A DNA stretch of 64,000 bases from contig CP136063.1 of NCBI GenBank assembly GCA_032622095.1, positions 207,379,934 to 207,443,933 on the forward strand. Direction: 5' to 3'. Source of the DNA: Siphonodentalium dalli. Its lineage: Eukaryota > Mollusca > Scaphopoda > Gadilida > Siphonodentaliidae. Under the pieces are notes generated by a model. The model saw only the letters and a program-made list of their open reading frames with translations. It made no database searches and was not told the origin of the DNA. Made by a program: the position numbers and the translations under genes. Of the stretch, positions 22,388-35,025 are shown piece after piece. Numbering within the stretch: the stretch's first letter is position 1; every line of letters starts with the position of its first letter.

Positions 22388-23673
22388 TTGGCATGTAAAC
22401 TGGCCAGAAAAGAATACAGAAAATCACAAAGAAATAATAAATTAAGACAAACTGATTACTCTAAAAATGTAATGCGCGAGGAATGTAAAAAATATAAACT
22501 CGTATTGGACAATGCGATGAAAGTACACAGGGAAAAGGTATCGCGTGAAATGAATAAACTAAAAAAAGGTAATGCAAAACTATTTTGGAGTACTCTGAAC
22601 AAGAAAAGCAGAGTAATATGTAATAAGCTAAAAATAAGTGAATTGGAGAACCATTTTCGAGAAATGAATGCTACATCATATGAAGATAACCCTAATTTAA
22701 AAATTAAGGACACAAATTACGAAGGAAATGATCAAATAAATAGACCTATTACATGCGAGGAAATAACCACTGCAGTCTCGAACCTCAGTAACAACAAATC
22801 CCCCTGAACTGATGGAATTTTGAACGAATATATAAAAGCCTCAACTGGTGCGCTATTAGATATATACTGTAAACTTTTTAATCTAGTCCTAGACTCTGGT
22901 TGTGTTCCTGACTCCTGGGGAATAGGCACTATTATACCCTTATTTAAGAACAAAGGCGACACTAGCGATCCCAAAAATTATAGGCCAATTACCTTACTAA
23001 GTTGTCTTGGAAAATTATTTACAAAAATCTTGACAAACAGAATTAATACATACCTAGAAGAACAAGAAATTATAAATGAAAATCAATCAGGCTTTAGAAA
23101 AAAATATTCCACTGTTGATAATATGTTTGTTCTCCATATGCTGACCCAAACTACTAGGGCACTAAACAGAAGCTTATACTGTGCATTCATAGATTTTGAG
23201 AAAGCGTTTGACAAAGTATGGAGACAAGGGTTATGGCACAAACTATTGCTAAATAATATAAACGGCAAAATTTACAAAGTTATACGCAGTATGTACCTAA
23301 ATATTAAGTCCAGAGTGCAATTGGGGAAAATACAATCAAGCTACTTCCCGTGCTTATCTGGTGTCCGTCAAGGAGATTTCTCTCACCTATACTTTTTACA
23401 TTATATCTAAATGACCTAGAAGACTACTTAGAGTCCTCGGGAGCTATCGGTTTACCAAAACTATCCAATGACGTTAAAAATCATCTGAATATTTACATGA
23501 AACTGTTCATAGTTCTATATGCAGATGACACCGTTATCATGGCTGAAACCCCCGCAAAATTACAAAACGCATTGAATATTTTTCATAATTACTGCAAAAC
23601 GTGGAAACTGATAGTTAATGCAACAAGGACTAAATCATGCTTATATCCAAACGAAGCCTCCCAAAAAATATAA
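22388..23673 (+). pseudogene. LINE ORF2 part 2: reverse transcriptase
   Basis: A basic linker with coiled-coil character (KLARKEYRKSQ...) leads to a reverse transcriptase. TGA at 22805-22807 sits where a Gly is usual in NKSPG-type motifs. Then come NYRPITLL, QSGFRKKYST, FIDFEKAFDKVW (first catalytic Asp), GVRQGD (frameshift just after, near 23375) and YADDT at about 23518-23532 with both catalytic Asp. It would copy LINE RNA at the nicked target. All motifs are present in order, so decay has been by point changes and small indels rather than deletion. Confidence 0.85.
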
Positions 23674-24724
23674 TTTGTTTTTACAATGGCAATCCAATTG
23701 ATGTTGTAAACAAATTTAACTATCTTGGAATTACACATACCAAGTCTGGTTCATACTCTGAAGCAAAAAAAGTCCTTGCTGGCAAAGCCACTAAGGCCAT
23801 GTATTCGATAATCACTAAAGCAAGATTACACTGCCTTTCAATTAAAAATCAATTTGATCTGTTTGATGCACAAGTTGTTCCCATAATTTCTTATGGATGC
23901 GAGATTTGGGATACCGGCAAAAATGCCATATTTGAGAATATACATAACAAAATTTTGTAAGCATGTTCTCCAATTAAAACCATCTACATGTAATTATATG
24001 ATATACGGAGAAAGTGGTAGGGTACCAATTGATATATTAATCAATTTGCGATTGATAAAGTACTGGTTCAAAGTGGTCAATATGAACTCTAATAGATACT
24101 GTAAAATCTTATATTTATTAGCATTGAAGCTCAATGAGCAGCCAGACATAAAATTTCACTGGATAAACAAAATTTGTAAAAAATCTTAACAGATTGCGGT
24201 CAGTCCCATCTAATGAAGTTGGATAAAATCATCAGTAGTGACCAACTAATTTCTTATATAAAGTGTTGTCTTATCAGCAGATTCCGTGATACATGGAAAG
24301 CTGATATAAACACAGCTGGTAGCAGGGGGGGGGGGGAATTTATAGAATGTTTAAACATGATATACAGTTTGAAGACTATCTAAATATCCTTGACACTAAA
24401 AATTGGATAACTCTATGCAGATTTCGCACATGTAATCACCAGCTACCAATAGAAAAAGGTCGCTGGAGTTATAAGGACCTACCGGATAGACTATGCCCAC
24501 TATGTCATACTCGAAGTCTAGGTGATGAAATACATTATCTATTAGAATGCGAATCCTTTAAAGACTCAAGAAAACGTTTTTTAAATCATAGATATATTAT
24601 GAAAGCAGATGTAACGTCATCGATAGACGAAATTCTCAATATGAAAGATCCCCCGTCCCTTCTTAGACTTTGCTCGTTTATTAGACTCATCAAAAGACAC
24701 TCGCAATGCATGAATTCTAACTGA
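23637..24724 (+). pseudogene. LINE ORF2 part 3: thumb and C-terminal Cys/His domain
   Basis: Three successive frames cover 23637-23960, 23893-24189 and 24347-24724. The first shift is in an A run near 23665 and the next in AAAATTTT near 23955. The last block has CPLCHTRSLGDEIHYLLEC, a CCHC-type tail common at the end of APE LINEs. Between blocks, 24189-24346 still encodes FRDTWKAD-like sequence before a run of 12 G (24325-24336). Confidence 0.75.
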
Positions 24725-26180
24725 TCAGGATTGAGACACTCATTTGATAACATATTCCAATCATTCACATCCATCATTCACAATCATGCACGGGTAGTGA
24801 ATTCAAACACCATGGATAGCACCAAGCTGATTATTAAATTTACCACCTGGGCATGCCTGTCAGTTAACAAGATTGAAACTGCAAATAAATTGTTAGAGTG
24901 ATAATCATCTACATGTATGTTTTTTATATCATTATAACCATAAATATGTTATAATATTGATATTGTGATATCGTGTAACCATCGGACTATAATATAACCG
25001 ACAACCATACTTAATATATACGTCAGCAGACGAATATAGCAAATACAACACAAATTCTAACAGAGACTTGACCAATCGTATTCTTCAGACATTCTCAATT
25101 TTAGTAATGGAATAAAATTTAAAATGAATTACAAGTTTCACCTTTAATTACAGCCACTACCAGCTCAATAGATACATGTATATAGTAATAGGGAATTGTC
25201 GACCTGTTTTACATATATTGCGAGCAACCTTTGACGTTAATTGACAACTACTTAGACATATTCTTCTGATACTAGAAAATACACAGCACGTGTATGACGA
25301 AAATATTACTTCCCGGTTCCGTTCTATTTACGAACACAAACAGGCCCGAGTAGTCTTGCAGATTCGGAAAATGCGCGGTGCAGTCTTACTCGTCTCAGTT
25401 GATACGCTGGTAGCGGTTTCTGACAACTAATGAGGGTTATTAAACCCAACCTGCTATAGATCCGGGGTTACATGTATATATTATCTTTTGTATTATAATC
25501 ATACTATATGACTATTGTATATCACTCTGTTTCTCAATATCCGTTACATGTAATTTCCATGTGTTTATTTGGATGAGAGAATAAATCATATCTTTCCGTT
25601 CAATCTAAATATATATGACTCATACTGCTAGTGTTGTGATACATGTATGTGTATGATGTGCACCCACCAGTATACATCATGCCATGACGTATGTGACTGG
25701 ACAATCTGATATCAAAACAAGCATGCCAATTCAAATGTTTTACTTTTACTTAAATTTTAGCGCTAACAGGGTTTGTTCCTTTATGTCTTAAAACGAGAGG
25801 CAAAATTTAGATTGGACGAAATTACTACTACTCGTTATTGAAAAGTTCGCTTGAAATAATTGTTTTTAGAATATAGAGGGAGTTATAGTATGTATGTTGT
25901 CAATTGATCATTCGATCATGCATCAAAATTGTGTTTTCATTTAACTCGTATATATATACACACATGCATTAAATTGATCTCTTGTGAGTTTTTGGGTATC
26001 GATTGAAACTGTCATCTGATTGTATACACTCTGATATAATACGTGCCCCATCATTCGGCATGTGTGTAAGTCTGACTAATGTATACATGTACATATATCA
26101 ATGACTATACTGCATGTTTGCCTCAGATGAAATAATATACTTGAAGTATTGACTGAATTAACCCTTTACTCAACAGAACG
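24725..26180. other. LINE 3' region and AT-rich spacer; no gene seen
   Basis: No domain-bearing frames. The LINE 3' UTR probably occupies the first 200 bases, but no terminal microsatellite marks its end. Confidence 0.4.
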
Positions 26181-26474
26181 GCCCTGTGCCAATGCATTCT
26201 CTTAAATATGCGAGTCGACCATAGGTCGCCTCGCATATATAAGAGAATGCACTGGCTTAACACATATTAAAAATGATAAAATTGTCAAAGAATGTAGAAA
26301 AATATTATAAAAATTGTAAACAAATGTAAGAAAAAATTATAATATGTTAAAGAATGTAAGAAAAAATGGTAAAAAGTGTTAAAAAATGATTTGTTTAGTC
26401 CAATGCATTCTCTTATATATGCGAGGCGACCTATGGTCGACTCGCATATATAAGAGAATGCATTGGCACAGGGC
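26181..26474. mobile_element. MITE with 80-base inverted ends, each end itself a palindrome
   Basis: Left end 26181-26260 and right end 26393-26474 are near-identical inverted copies (GCCCTGTGCCAATGCATTC outermost). Inside each end AATGCATTCTCTTA and TAAGAGAATGCA, with CGAGTCGACC / GGTCGCCTCG, fold back on each other, so each end alone makes a hairpin of about 60 bases. The 130-base centre is A/T-rich. A third copy of the palindromic end is at 63239-63311. No coding content. Confidence 0.8.
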
Positions 26475-26897
26475 ATAAATGTAAGCATCACAATGTGGTC
26501 AATGAACCGGTTCCAATGATATCCATATTTGTATGGTGTTATTGAGACAGACCGAAGATATTTCAGGCTGTTTTATTTGGGCGTATTGTCATAGTTTAGT
26601 GAGCTTTTTAATGATGAGTAACCTCAATTTTACGAATATACAATTGCACGTGTAATTTCACTAGTCTGATTGTCCATCAACTGGGAGTTCGATCATTTAT
26701 CTAATATAAGGGTGTTTATCGAATAAGCCTACATGTATAGCGAAATCGTCATTGACATACTTATTGCATTTAGACGCCAAACTATTGCGTTTAAACGCAA
26801 TAAACATTTTTTATTGTGATCCATGTGACCGCAATGGTTCCCGTAATGTTCTCTGCTGTGTGTCTCAAACTATCGAATATCTAGCTACATATGACAA

Positions 26898-28340
26898 AAT
26901 GAGCATCTTCAGCGCGTACATGTGGACCAATGAGCATCTTTAGTGCGTATACAGGTGGACTAATGGGCATCTTCAGTGCGTATACAGGTGGACTAATGAG
27001 CATCTTCAGTGCGTATACAGGTGGACTAATGAGCATCTTCAGTGCGTATACAGGTGGACTAATGAGCATCTTCAGTGCGTATACAGGTGGACTAACGAGC
27101 ATCTTCAGTGCGTATATACAGGTGGACTAATGAGCATCTTCAGTGCGTATACAGGTGGACTAATGAGCATCTTCAGTGCGTATACAGGTGGACTAATGAG
27201 CATCTTCAGTGCGTATACAGGTGGACTAATGAGCATCTTCAGTGCGTATACAGCTGGACTAACGAGCATCTTCAGTGCGTATATACAGGTGGACTAATGA
27301 GCATCTTCAGTGCGTATACAGGTGGACTAATGAGCATCTTCAGTGCGTATACAGGTGGACTAATGAGCATCTTCAGTGCGTATACAGGTGGACTAACGAG
27401 CATCTTCAGTGCGTATACAGGTGGACTAATGAGCATCTTCAGTGCGTATACAGGTGGACTAATGAGAATATTCAGTGCGTATACAGGTGGACTAATGAGC
27501 ATCTTCAGTGCGTATACAGGTGGACTAATGAGCATCTTCAGTGCGTATACATGTGGACTAATGAGCATCTTCAGTGCGTATACAGGTGGACCAATGAGCA
27601 TCCTCAGTGCGTATACTGGTGGACTAACGAGCATCTTCAGTACGTATATATACAGGTGGACTAACGAGCATCTTCAGTGCGTATACAGGTGGACTAATGA
27701 GCACCTTCAGTGCGTATACAGGTGGACTAACGAGCATATTCAGTGCGTATACGGGTGGACTAATGAGCATCTTCAGTGCGTATACAGGTGGACTAATGAG
27801 CATCTTCAGTGCGTATACAGGTGGACTAACGAGCATCTTCAGTGCGTATACAGGTGGACTAACGAGCATCTTCAGTGCGTATACATGTGGACTAACGAGC
27901 ATCTTCAGTGCGTGTACAGGTGGACTAACGAGCAATTTTAGTGTGTATACAGGTGGACTAATGAGCATCTTCAGTACGTATACAGGTGGACTAACGAGCA
28001 TCTTCAGTGCGTATACAGGTGGACTAACGAGCATCTTCAGTGCGTATACAGGTGAACTAATGAGCATCTTCAGTGCGTATACAGGTGGACTAACGAGCAT
28101 CTTCAGTGCGTATACAGGTGGACTAATGAGAATATTCAGTGCGTATACAGGTGGACTAATGAGCATCTTCAGTGCGTATACAGGTGAACTAATGAGCATC
28201 TTCAGTGCGTATACAGGTGGACTAACGAGCATCTTCAGTGCGTATACAGGTGAACTAATGAGCATCTTCAGTGCGTATACAGGTGGACTAACGAGCATCT
28301 TTAGTGTGTATACAGGTGGACTAACGAGCATCTTCGGTGC
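26898..28340. repeat. 33-base minisatellite, about 43 units
   Basis: The unit contains ATGAGCATCTTCAGTGCG followed by TATACAGGTGGACTA. Because 33 is a multiple of three and has no stop in most frames, it reads MSIFSAYTGGL on the plus strand, MLISPPVYALK on the minus strand, and NEHLQCVYRWT in another frame. Variants are ACG for ATG, GTGAACT for GTGGACT, and units with an extra TA or TATA that shift the frame. A five-unit higher-order repeat of 167 bases is visible at about 26945-27290. No start context, splice sites or domains suggest a real protein. Confidence 0.95.
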
Positions 28341-29289
28341 ATTTGGACTGGTTACTCGCAAAATCCAATATAGCGGAATGACGTCCGACCTTGTTTGTTT
28401 CGGAAACCTCTATATAATCAGTATATGTTTGAATTTGCTATAATTTTCCGGCCGGATCTTCATCATTGTTATGTGTTGGTTCCGCTTAACTCTCACAAAT
28501 AGAGTCGATAGACCTGACTTTGAAATCACAAGCTAACAAACAAACCACTTAACTTAGTTTACTCCGTCAATCTATAGAAGAGTGGTATATCAGGCTATTA
28601 ACAGTCGTTAAGAATTTACTGTTAGGCCTGAAAAAGTCGAAGCAAGACTAGGAAATTGTGCGAAATACGGTGGGACAACACTCGCATAAATCCACATATT
28701 CAGATTGAAGAGTGAATATGTTCAGAAGTCTTTTCGCAAGCATTGAGCAATGGGTCACATTTTTGATCGCTGTTCATATTGGAGTGTCGTGGTCTGAAGT
28801 CCGCGTTGCTTTGTACAAAATCGCACCAACGGGACAAGCAATAACAACTGCCAACTCTAACCTGTTTAGCTCTCATATAGCCACGACCCATGCGATTTGC
28901 AATCAATAGGACAGAATATGCTAAGCCGAATTTATCGCATAGAGAACTATACAATGGAAACCATGAGCCATGTATATACATCTATTCACGATTTCACAAT
29001 CTGCTCTAAAAAATACGACGATTATACACTCAAATCAACTGAAAATGAAATGGAAAACTGTCTGGTCGTAAACATGAACTAGTTGACCGGTATTAAAGTC
29101 GTTTTTGTTGCAAATATACTGAATAATATTATTTCCATTTGTAAAAGTATTCACAATTTAAATGATTTTTCGAAGTTAAATGAAAAAGAGAGAATATTGA
29201 GTAATTTTGTTTGCAAAAATATATAAATTTTCATTATATATAATCTAGTTCAGATTTTAACCCTAAAATGCTAGCATTGTGTCCTAGCT
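28341..29289. other. No gene supported
   Basis: Overlapping open frames at 28700-28981 (minus) and 28712-28909 (plus) have no recognised domain. Nothing else seen. Confidence 0.4.
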
Positions 29290-29510
29290 CCACAATAATA
29301 TAATACATTTGTATACATTTGTCAAGATTTTCTCTCTATAATTTGCATCAACCTAACTTATAGTGCCTCGTCTTAAAACACGGCGACCATGTTGGACGCC
29401 ATCTTGTTTCGTATATACGCGGACACTTTCTTTCTGTGTTAACATTGCTTAAAAGTTCAGGGACATAATAAGGAATAAAATGAGTGAGGTGAAGTTAAGA
29501 CCTATGGTGT
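29290..29510 (-). repeat. Partial inverted copy of the AAGATGGCCGCC-rich family
   Basis: The reverse complement matches about 57110-57330: TTCCTTATTATGTCC, AACTTTTAAGCAATGTTAACA and TATACAAATGTAT in the same order. Confidence 0.65.
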
Positions 29511-29884
29511 GCGATGTAGAAGTACCCTATCATCTTCCTGACTATTATATTTGCGTTTTCGTTGCCATCGCGTGAACTTTTGACATTCTGATGACGTCGT
29601 CAACGACAACGTCATATATGTTCTTGCTACCGGTGGATAGATTATTCCAATACCCACAAAATTACACACCGCCTGTTAAATTAAATCACAAATGCATCCC
29701 TCGTATATGGGATACCATTTCCCACACCACATCATAATGGTAACACATTAGGGTACATAAAAATACCAAAGAAGAAGTCGGTGCACCAGGGGTCCTACCA
29801 GCTCATGGACTAATGCAACAAATTGGGGTAGGTTAATCAAAAAGACAAACAATATGACCTAAAGTTATAAAGACAGCATTTTTT

Positions 29885-30495
29885 TCACAATAACCTTGAC
29901 CTTTCACATTGACCTTGACCATTGAGATGAGTACTGGTGGTTCGTTATGGAGAATAGATTTATATAAATATTATGATATAACTATATCCACCAATAAGTC
30001 CAGTCCTATCACCAATATACTTTATATATGATAATTTTCCAGAATTTTCAGAAATCACGTACTGTTGCTATGACAACACCAATTTTAGGAAACTAAGTGA
30101 TAAGAAGCTTGTTAACGTTGATTTGCAATGTCTCCAGTATATGGGCTTTATGAAAACATATGTTGCTGAAAATTCACAAAACATTTTATAACCCATTTTT
30201 TAATTACAAATGACAGGCTATTGCCATGGCAAAGATGGGCAGCTCAGCTAAAAAATTGTCATAATCAGGCCCTGATTATGACAATTCAAATAGTTCAAAC
30301 TGGAAAACAAAATACATCTATAAGGCAGTTCATACAACAAATTGAAGGCAAGAAACTCCCGATTCAACATAAAATACATGGTTTGGGGTTATTTGCGAAA
30401 TAAATGCATTTATGGGCAAGTAAATGTAGAATTACTTGTTGTAAATGAACTTATTATTAAATGACCTTGACCTTAATGAATGACCTTGACACATA
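29885..30495. repeat. Dispersed repeat with clustered TGACCTTGACC words
   Basis: Copies of TGACCTTGACC or TTGACCTTGACC lie at about 29892, 29908 and 30462, with further TGACCTTGAC at about 30480. These match the extended half-site (TCAAGGTCA) bound by orphan nuclear receptors of the ERR/FTZ-F1 type. The region otherwise looks like interspersed repeat, with no coding. Confidence 0.4.
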
Positions 30496-30779
30496 TATCT
30501 CTCCCCATTTATATTATGAAGTGGCCAATCACTTGTGTTCTCAACTTAGATAATAATATCAAACATAGTACCAATTAGTTTCACAGAAAGAGGTATTTCC
30601 CGTTTCCTCCCATTTCCAGATGCCGTTGCCATGGAAACCAAATTTATTTTTCACCAGTATCTGGTAATCCGGGCACCCCCCGTCAAAAAGATTACCGTTT
30701 GTTCAAAGAACATATATATACCAAATTTCATGCTTTAATCCGGCCAGTCACGATTTTTGGGTTAATTGACTGGGCTATA

Positions 30780-31330
30780 TCATATAGAGGCGATAAAATT
30801 AGTTTTATCAATTTTTGGTGCCCCTCTTCCCTTCCGTGCATCCCTGACTCGAACGACGCCACTTTTGACATATTTAAACCACACCATTAGATTCCTCACC
30901 CTGACAACAACGGCGTCACTTTAGAAAATTCTAACCCGCACCATTATCTTTCTCGTAAAAAGTTACCCCTAGTAGACCCCTTTGGTATCATATAGAGGCG
31001 CTAAAATTAGATTTATCAATTTTTGGTGCCCCTCTTCCCTTCCGTGCATCCCTGACTCGAACGACGCCACTTTTGACATATTTAAACCACACCATTAGAT
31101 TCTTCATATCATGGGATGCTTATATGTAAGTTTCGTGGCAATCGGCAAAAATATTCTGCCCCTCCCCCTTTTCTGCCCCTGACAACAACGGCGTCACTTT
31201 AGAAAATTCTAACCCGCACCATTATCTTTCTCGTAAAAAGTTACCCCTTATAGACCCCTTTGGTATCATCTAGTTGGTCTCCTGTGAATTTCTATAGAAC
31301 ACAGACAGACATGCAGACAGACATTCGCAA
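30780..31330. repeat. Interrupted tandem duplication, order A-B-A'-x-B'
   Basis: Block A (about 30796-30895) recurs at about 31007-31105, sharing TTTTGGTGCCCCTCTTCCC and GACGCCACTTTTGACATA. Block B (about 30898-30990) recurs at about 31180-31270, sharing GGCGTCACTTTAGAAAATTC. About 75 bases with TTCGTGGCAATCGGC lie only between A' and B'. An ACAGACAGACA stretch follows at about 31302. It looks like the 3' part of a mobile element. Confidence 0.7.
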
Positions 31331-34300
31331 ATATAGATATAGATATTTATTTACATATAATTAATGCTCTTAAAGTATAAAATATACAGCATTGGGCCTG
31401 ATCAACAGATAAACCTATATAGTTTATGATACCAGACCCTCAAATTCGATGATTAAATTACAGGGAATTCATGTTGATTGTATTGGATACTGAAAGTGAC
31501 ATTCTTTGCGGCTGCAGCCGCGGTCATAGTCGTTCGAGATTCCTCGGGTATGCACATGCGCAGACATATTTCCGATATCGGCTGTGACCGAAGCTTCAGC
31601 CGATCTCGAAGTCACTCAGTATTTCCTAGAATTTGTACAGTGACAACACTTAGAGCGTACGAACAGCACCCAGACAAGTTTAACACTATATCAGTGTTGA
31701 ATCAGAATCAGAATTTAATTAATCTCAAATCGTCGTACATGTTGACATAACAGAGATATATATATAGATGTGGACATGCATAATCATATTCATATTGATA
31801 TTGCACATGCGTGCGTATATACTCATTAAGGTTTATACAAATTATGTTAAACTTATCAATAGCGCGGAAAGTCGAGTGCGCGCGACTATGTGGGGGGGGG
31901 GGGGGTATATCAAAGGGTCGTCAGATTGGGGATAGTATGTGGGGGGGGGGGGGCTATATTGGATATATACATAGAGAAGTTGATTGCCGATAATCATGTG
32001 TTTGGAGTGTCATATATAGAGTGGACAATTTCCTTAACATGTGAGCGGTTTTGTTTGTTTGTGTGTGCGGGGGACGGTACCATGTACCTACAAGTACGAG
32101 TAGCAATGGAAATAAATAAAGTTCCGAGTCATATATACTCTACACTGTATAAACATATATATAGATGGGATTGGAGTTGTAACACATTCATGATTAAGTG
32201 TTGGATAACCACTTTAATGTGTTGGGATAAACACTTAAACGTGTTGGCGTAAAAAAATGTCACTGCATGGTTAGTCCGCCCAACACACACAGGTGTCGAC
32301 CACAAAATTACTGGAATACATGTTAGCAAGGTATTTTTTATCTCTTCCATGTATCCTACATGAGCCATGACTCTTGATCAGGGTGGAATCGCCACCAATA
32401 TTGATCAATTGATTAATTTGCATCCTGTTTTATCATGTGTCACATCAGTCGTCACTCAGTGGTCCGAAGTTAAACGGCAAATCAGAAAACAAGATGTGGA
32501 AGAGATAAAAACCAAAACATACCTTGCTAACATGTATAGGCCTGATAAAAAAAATAAAACAATGGGGCCAATACAAAGTTTTACTCCGCACATAGATAAT
32601 TCCACGACGAGGCACCAATCGAATGACGTGCCGTAGAAACGTCATACACTAATTTGCATGTATGTGCAATTTCAAGTGCCCCTTATCATTGTATAGTATT
32701 AATGCTAATCTTAAAGGGTGTTATTCAGATCTCAGAACTCTGCGAAGATGTTACAATTGGAAATCCAAGTGTCAGATGCAGCACTGTACGAGTTGAGAAA
32801 ATGTAACACTTGGTTGGTATATCAATTGTAACAATTGAATTTTTAGAGTGCATGTCTTTTTCGTATTGAAATTGTTAGTTGTATCTTGAATGGTGGGGCC
32901 CGGAGAGCCAACATGTCTTTTAATCATGAACTCGCGAAACATCTCCATTGGTCTACAAACAATTAGCCTTGGGGGATTGGTTGTTATGATATTTCAATGT
33001 ATGAACATTATTATGTTAGAAGGCATAGAACTGGTTGGATAACTCAAAGTTCATGTTGTTAATAGCTGATACGTGTGCATGTGTACAAAGCCATTCTTAA
33101 ACATCCAAGCAATAGTAGACTTGATATAGGACGTACTAGTAAAGTGACGTTCAACACTCCGGCGAGGTGGTCGAATGGGATTACAAAAATAATGTATAGT
33201 TAATAAATAAAGTGTATTCTCAAGTTAGCAGCACGGAACGTCATTCCTATATATGCATTACACTCAGTGACTCTATTTTAGAGAATCAATACCGTTTGAT
33301 TATCATCGAAACATCGCCCGAGGTTAGTATTAAATAACTATACATACAATATGCACCGGTGCTTTTATCTGCGGAGATCAAACGTTGTGTTTTCCAGAAT
33401 GGTATGGTCGGCGATTTTCTGTAATCCAATGTATTTAACTAAGCTGTTCTAAACTGTTCTATCTCCATTTTGGCGGGGAAATGAGGTATTGGTATCTTTC
33501 GATTTTGTGCGGGATTTCCTGTCCGAAAATCGCCAGATATCGTGTCTAACATATACCAAATTTGAAGGAGAGGCTATGGAAATATGTTCCATCTCAAAAA
33601 CAAAATTTTTGGACAATGCAATATTGTTCAATCTCCACTGTGGACCAATGAATATATTTATTGTGTACCACATGATTAAATAAATTTCAGTGCTACATGT
33701 ATAATGTTGCATATTTTATCTTCAATAGAAACCGATGGAATCCGAATTTGGCAGAATGTCAGCGAAGTGAATAGTTGGAAAGAATGCTTTCTCACTCCTA
33801 AGTGTAAACATCTTATTTCTAGGAGAATATTTCTTGGGTAAAATAGTCCCAAAATGGCGCGATTTAGGATTTTTGCACGTTTTATATGATTGAAAAACAC
33901 GAAAATCACTATAGCACGTAATAGAAACAGAAAATGTTATTCAAATTGTTCTATATCCAAAGTGTTTTTTTTTTCGTGACTACACCCAATATATCATATC
34001 TGTTGTCTAGAAAATCGTCATATAATGGTATTTTGTTACATCAGCTATCACACCTGCTGTGTACTATCTTCCAAAACTGAATGAGAACATGTGAACCGGG
34101 GTGTTAAAATTCGATTTCTCACAAAAATGAAAATATGGAGATAGAACACTTTAGTTCTGACGTGACAATAATTTAGTTGAATGCTACATTCTTTGAGTGG
34201 GAAATGTTCCTGGGTACTCACTTATATTCAGTGCGTACATTAAAATAAACACATATTATGCCTTTAAAATATGAGAATAGGCTCAATCTATTTTCGATAA

Positions 34301-34512
34301 GACAAAAAACTTGCTAATTTTTATCGTAATTGGGGTGATATACCCTAACCCATCCGTCACAGGTCCATGTCCACACAGTATCCCTAAATAACCCAATGGA
34401 ACGACCCTCGCCACGTCCAAGTGTCGACGTCAACGTCCCCGCGCGCGAGGTCGTCGCTCGTCTGAGTGAACCTAACATTCAAAGTTTTATTACCAGAGAC
34501 CTGGCTTGAGCT
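31331..34512. other. No gene supported; two poly-G runs and a three-fold word repeat
   Basis: G runs of 14 (31892-31905) and 13 (31941-31953) are separated by 35 bases. 32190-32250 has three imperfect units around GTGTTGGGATAAACAC. The plus frame 32367-32636 has no domain and no clear splice sites. Confidence 0.4.
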
Positions 34513-35025
34513 GCACTGGAATTACACCCCTGGCCAAGTGCATGCTCCTGCTAATGTGCTATGATGCGGTTGTGGGATGCGGGTAGGACAAACTGATGAT
34601 GTTAACAAAAAGTACCGTTATATATTTTTAATTTGTCTTTTTCGCGATGTTCAGATAATAATAATTAATAATTTCACACAAAAATATATCTATTGTGAAA
34701 TAGTTTTAATTCTGGTTGTGTTAGTTGTTGAAAATCGACTATAATCAAGATGGTTATTCACGTCGTTTTAGAAACACCAGCGCAGGCATTATTATATATT
34801 TTTTAAATATATATGTTCTTGAATGTTTCATGCACACACTGGTTGTTCTCAAATTGCTCGGATTAGCTAAACACCGCGAAAATACAACTTTAGAACAAAT
34901 AACGGTACTTTTTCGTAACGACATCAGTTTGTCATACCCGCATCATAGCAATTTAGCAGGACCATCAGCATCATAGAATATTAGCAGGACCACTCGACCA
35001 GGGGTGAATTAGCAGTGCATGCAAT
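34513..35025. mobile_element. Short element with inverted ends of about 115-135 bases
   Basis: Left end 34513-34628 and right end about 34895-35025 pair in reverse: CACCCCTGG, CTCCTGCTAAT, TGCTATGATGCGG, GACAAACTGATG and AAAAAGTACCGTTAT on the left all have their complements on the right in mirrored order. The right end has a small internal duplication (TAGCAGGACCA twice). Also note AATTAATAATTTCACACAAAA at about 34663 and again at about 35145. Confidence 0.65.

Larger units (their letters stand above)
18220..24724 (+). mobile_element. Nearly full-length decayed LINE (jockey-superfamily, CR1/L2-like)
   Basis: Colinear coding blocks for a two-part LINE: ORF1 (RRM-like, two CCHC knuckles, SGNH esterase), then ORF2 (long Asn/Asp-rich leader, APE-type endonuclease, reverse transcriptase, Cys/His tail). 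At least three in-frame stops (TAG 18811, TGA 19685, TGA 22805) and about seven small frameshifts mean it is dead, yet the length suggests limited truncation. Esterase-bearing ORF1 and APE endonuclease are known from the CR1 branch; the exact clade is inference. No clear 3' tail repeat or target duplication was seen. Confidence 0.85.

Noticed and set aside
27108-28443. Repeat proteins of up to 277 residues
   Set aside because: They arise because the minisatellite unit is 33 bases without stops; several frames on both strands are equally open.
33156-33180. GGCGAGGTGGTCGAATGGGA, like the 5' part of a tRNA (A box)
   Set aside because: No B box (GGTTCGANTCC) or acceptor-stem partner follows at the right distance; at most a trace of a tRNA-derived SINE.
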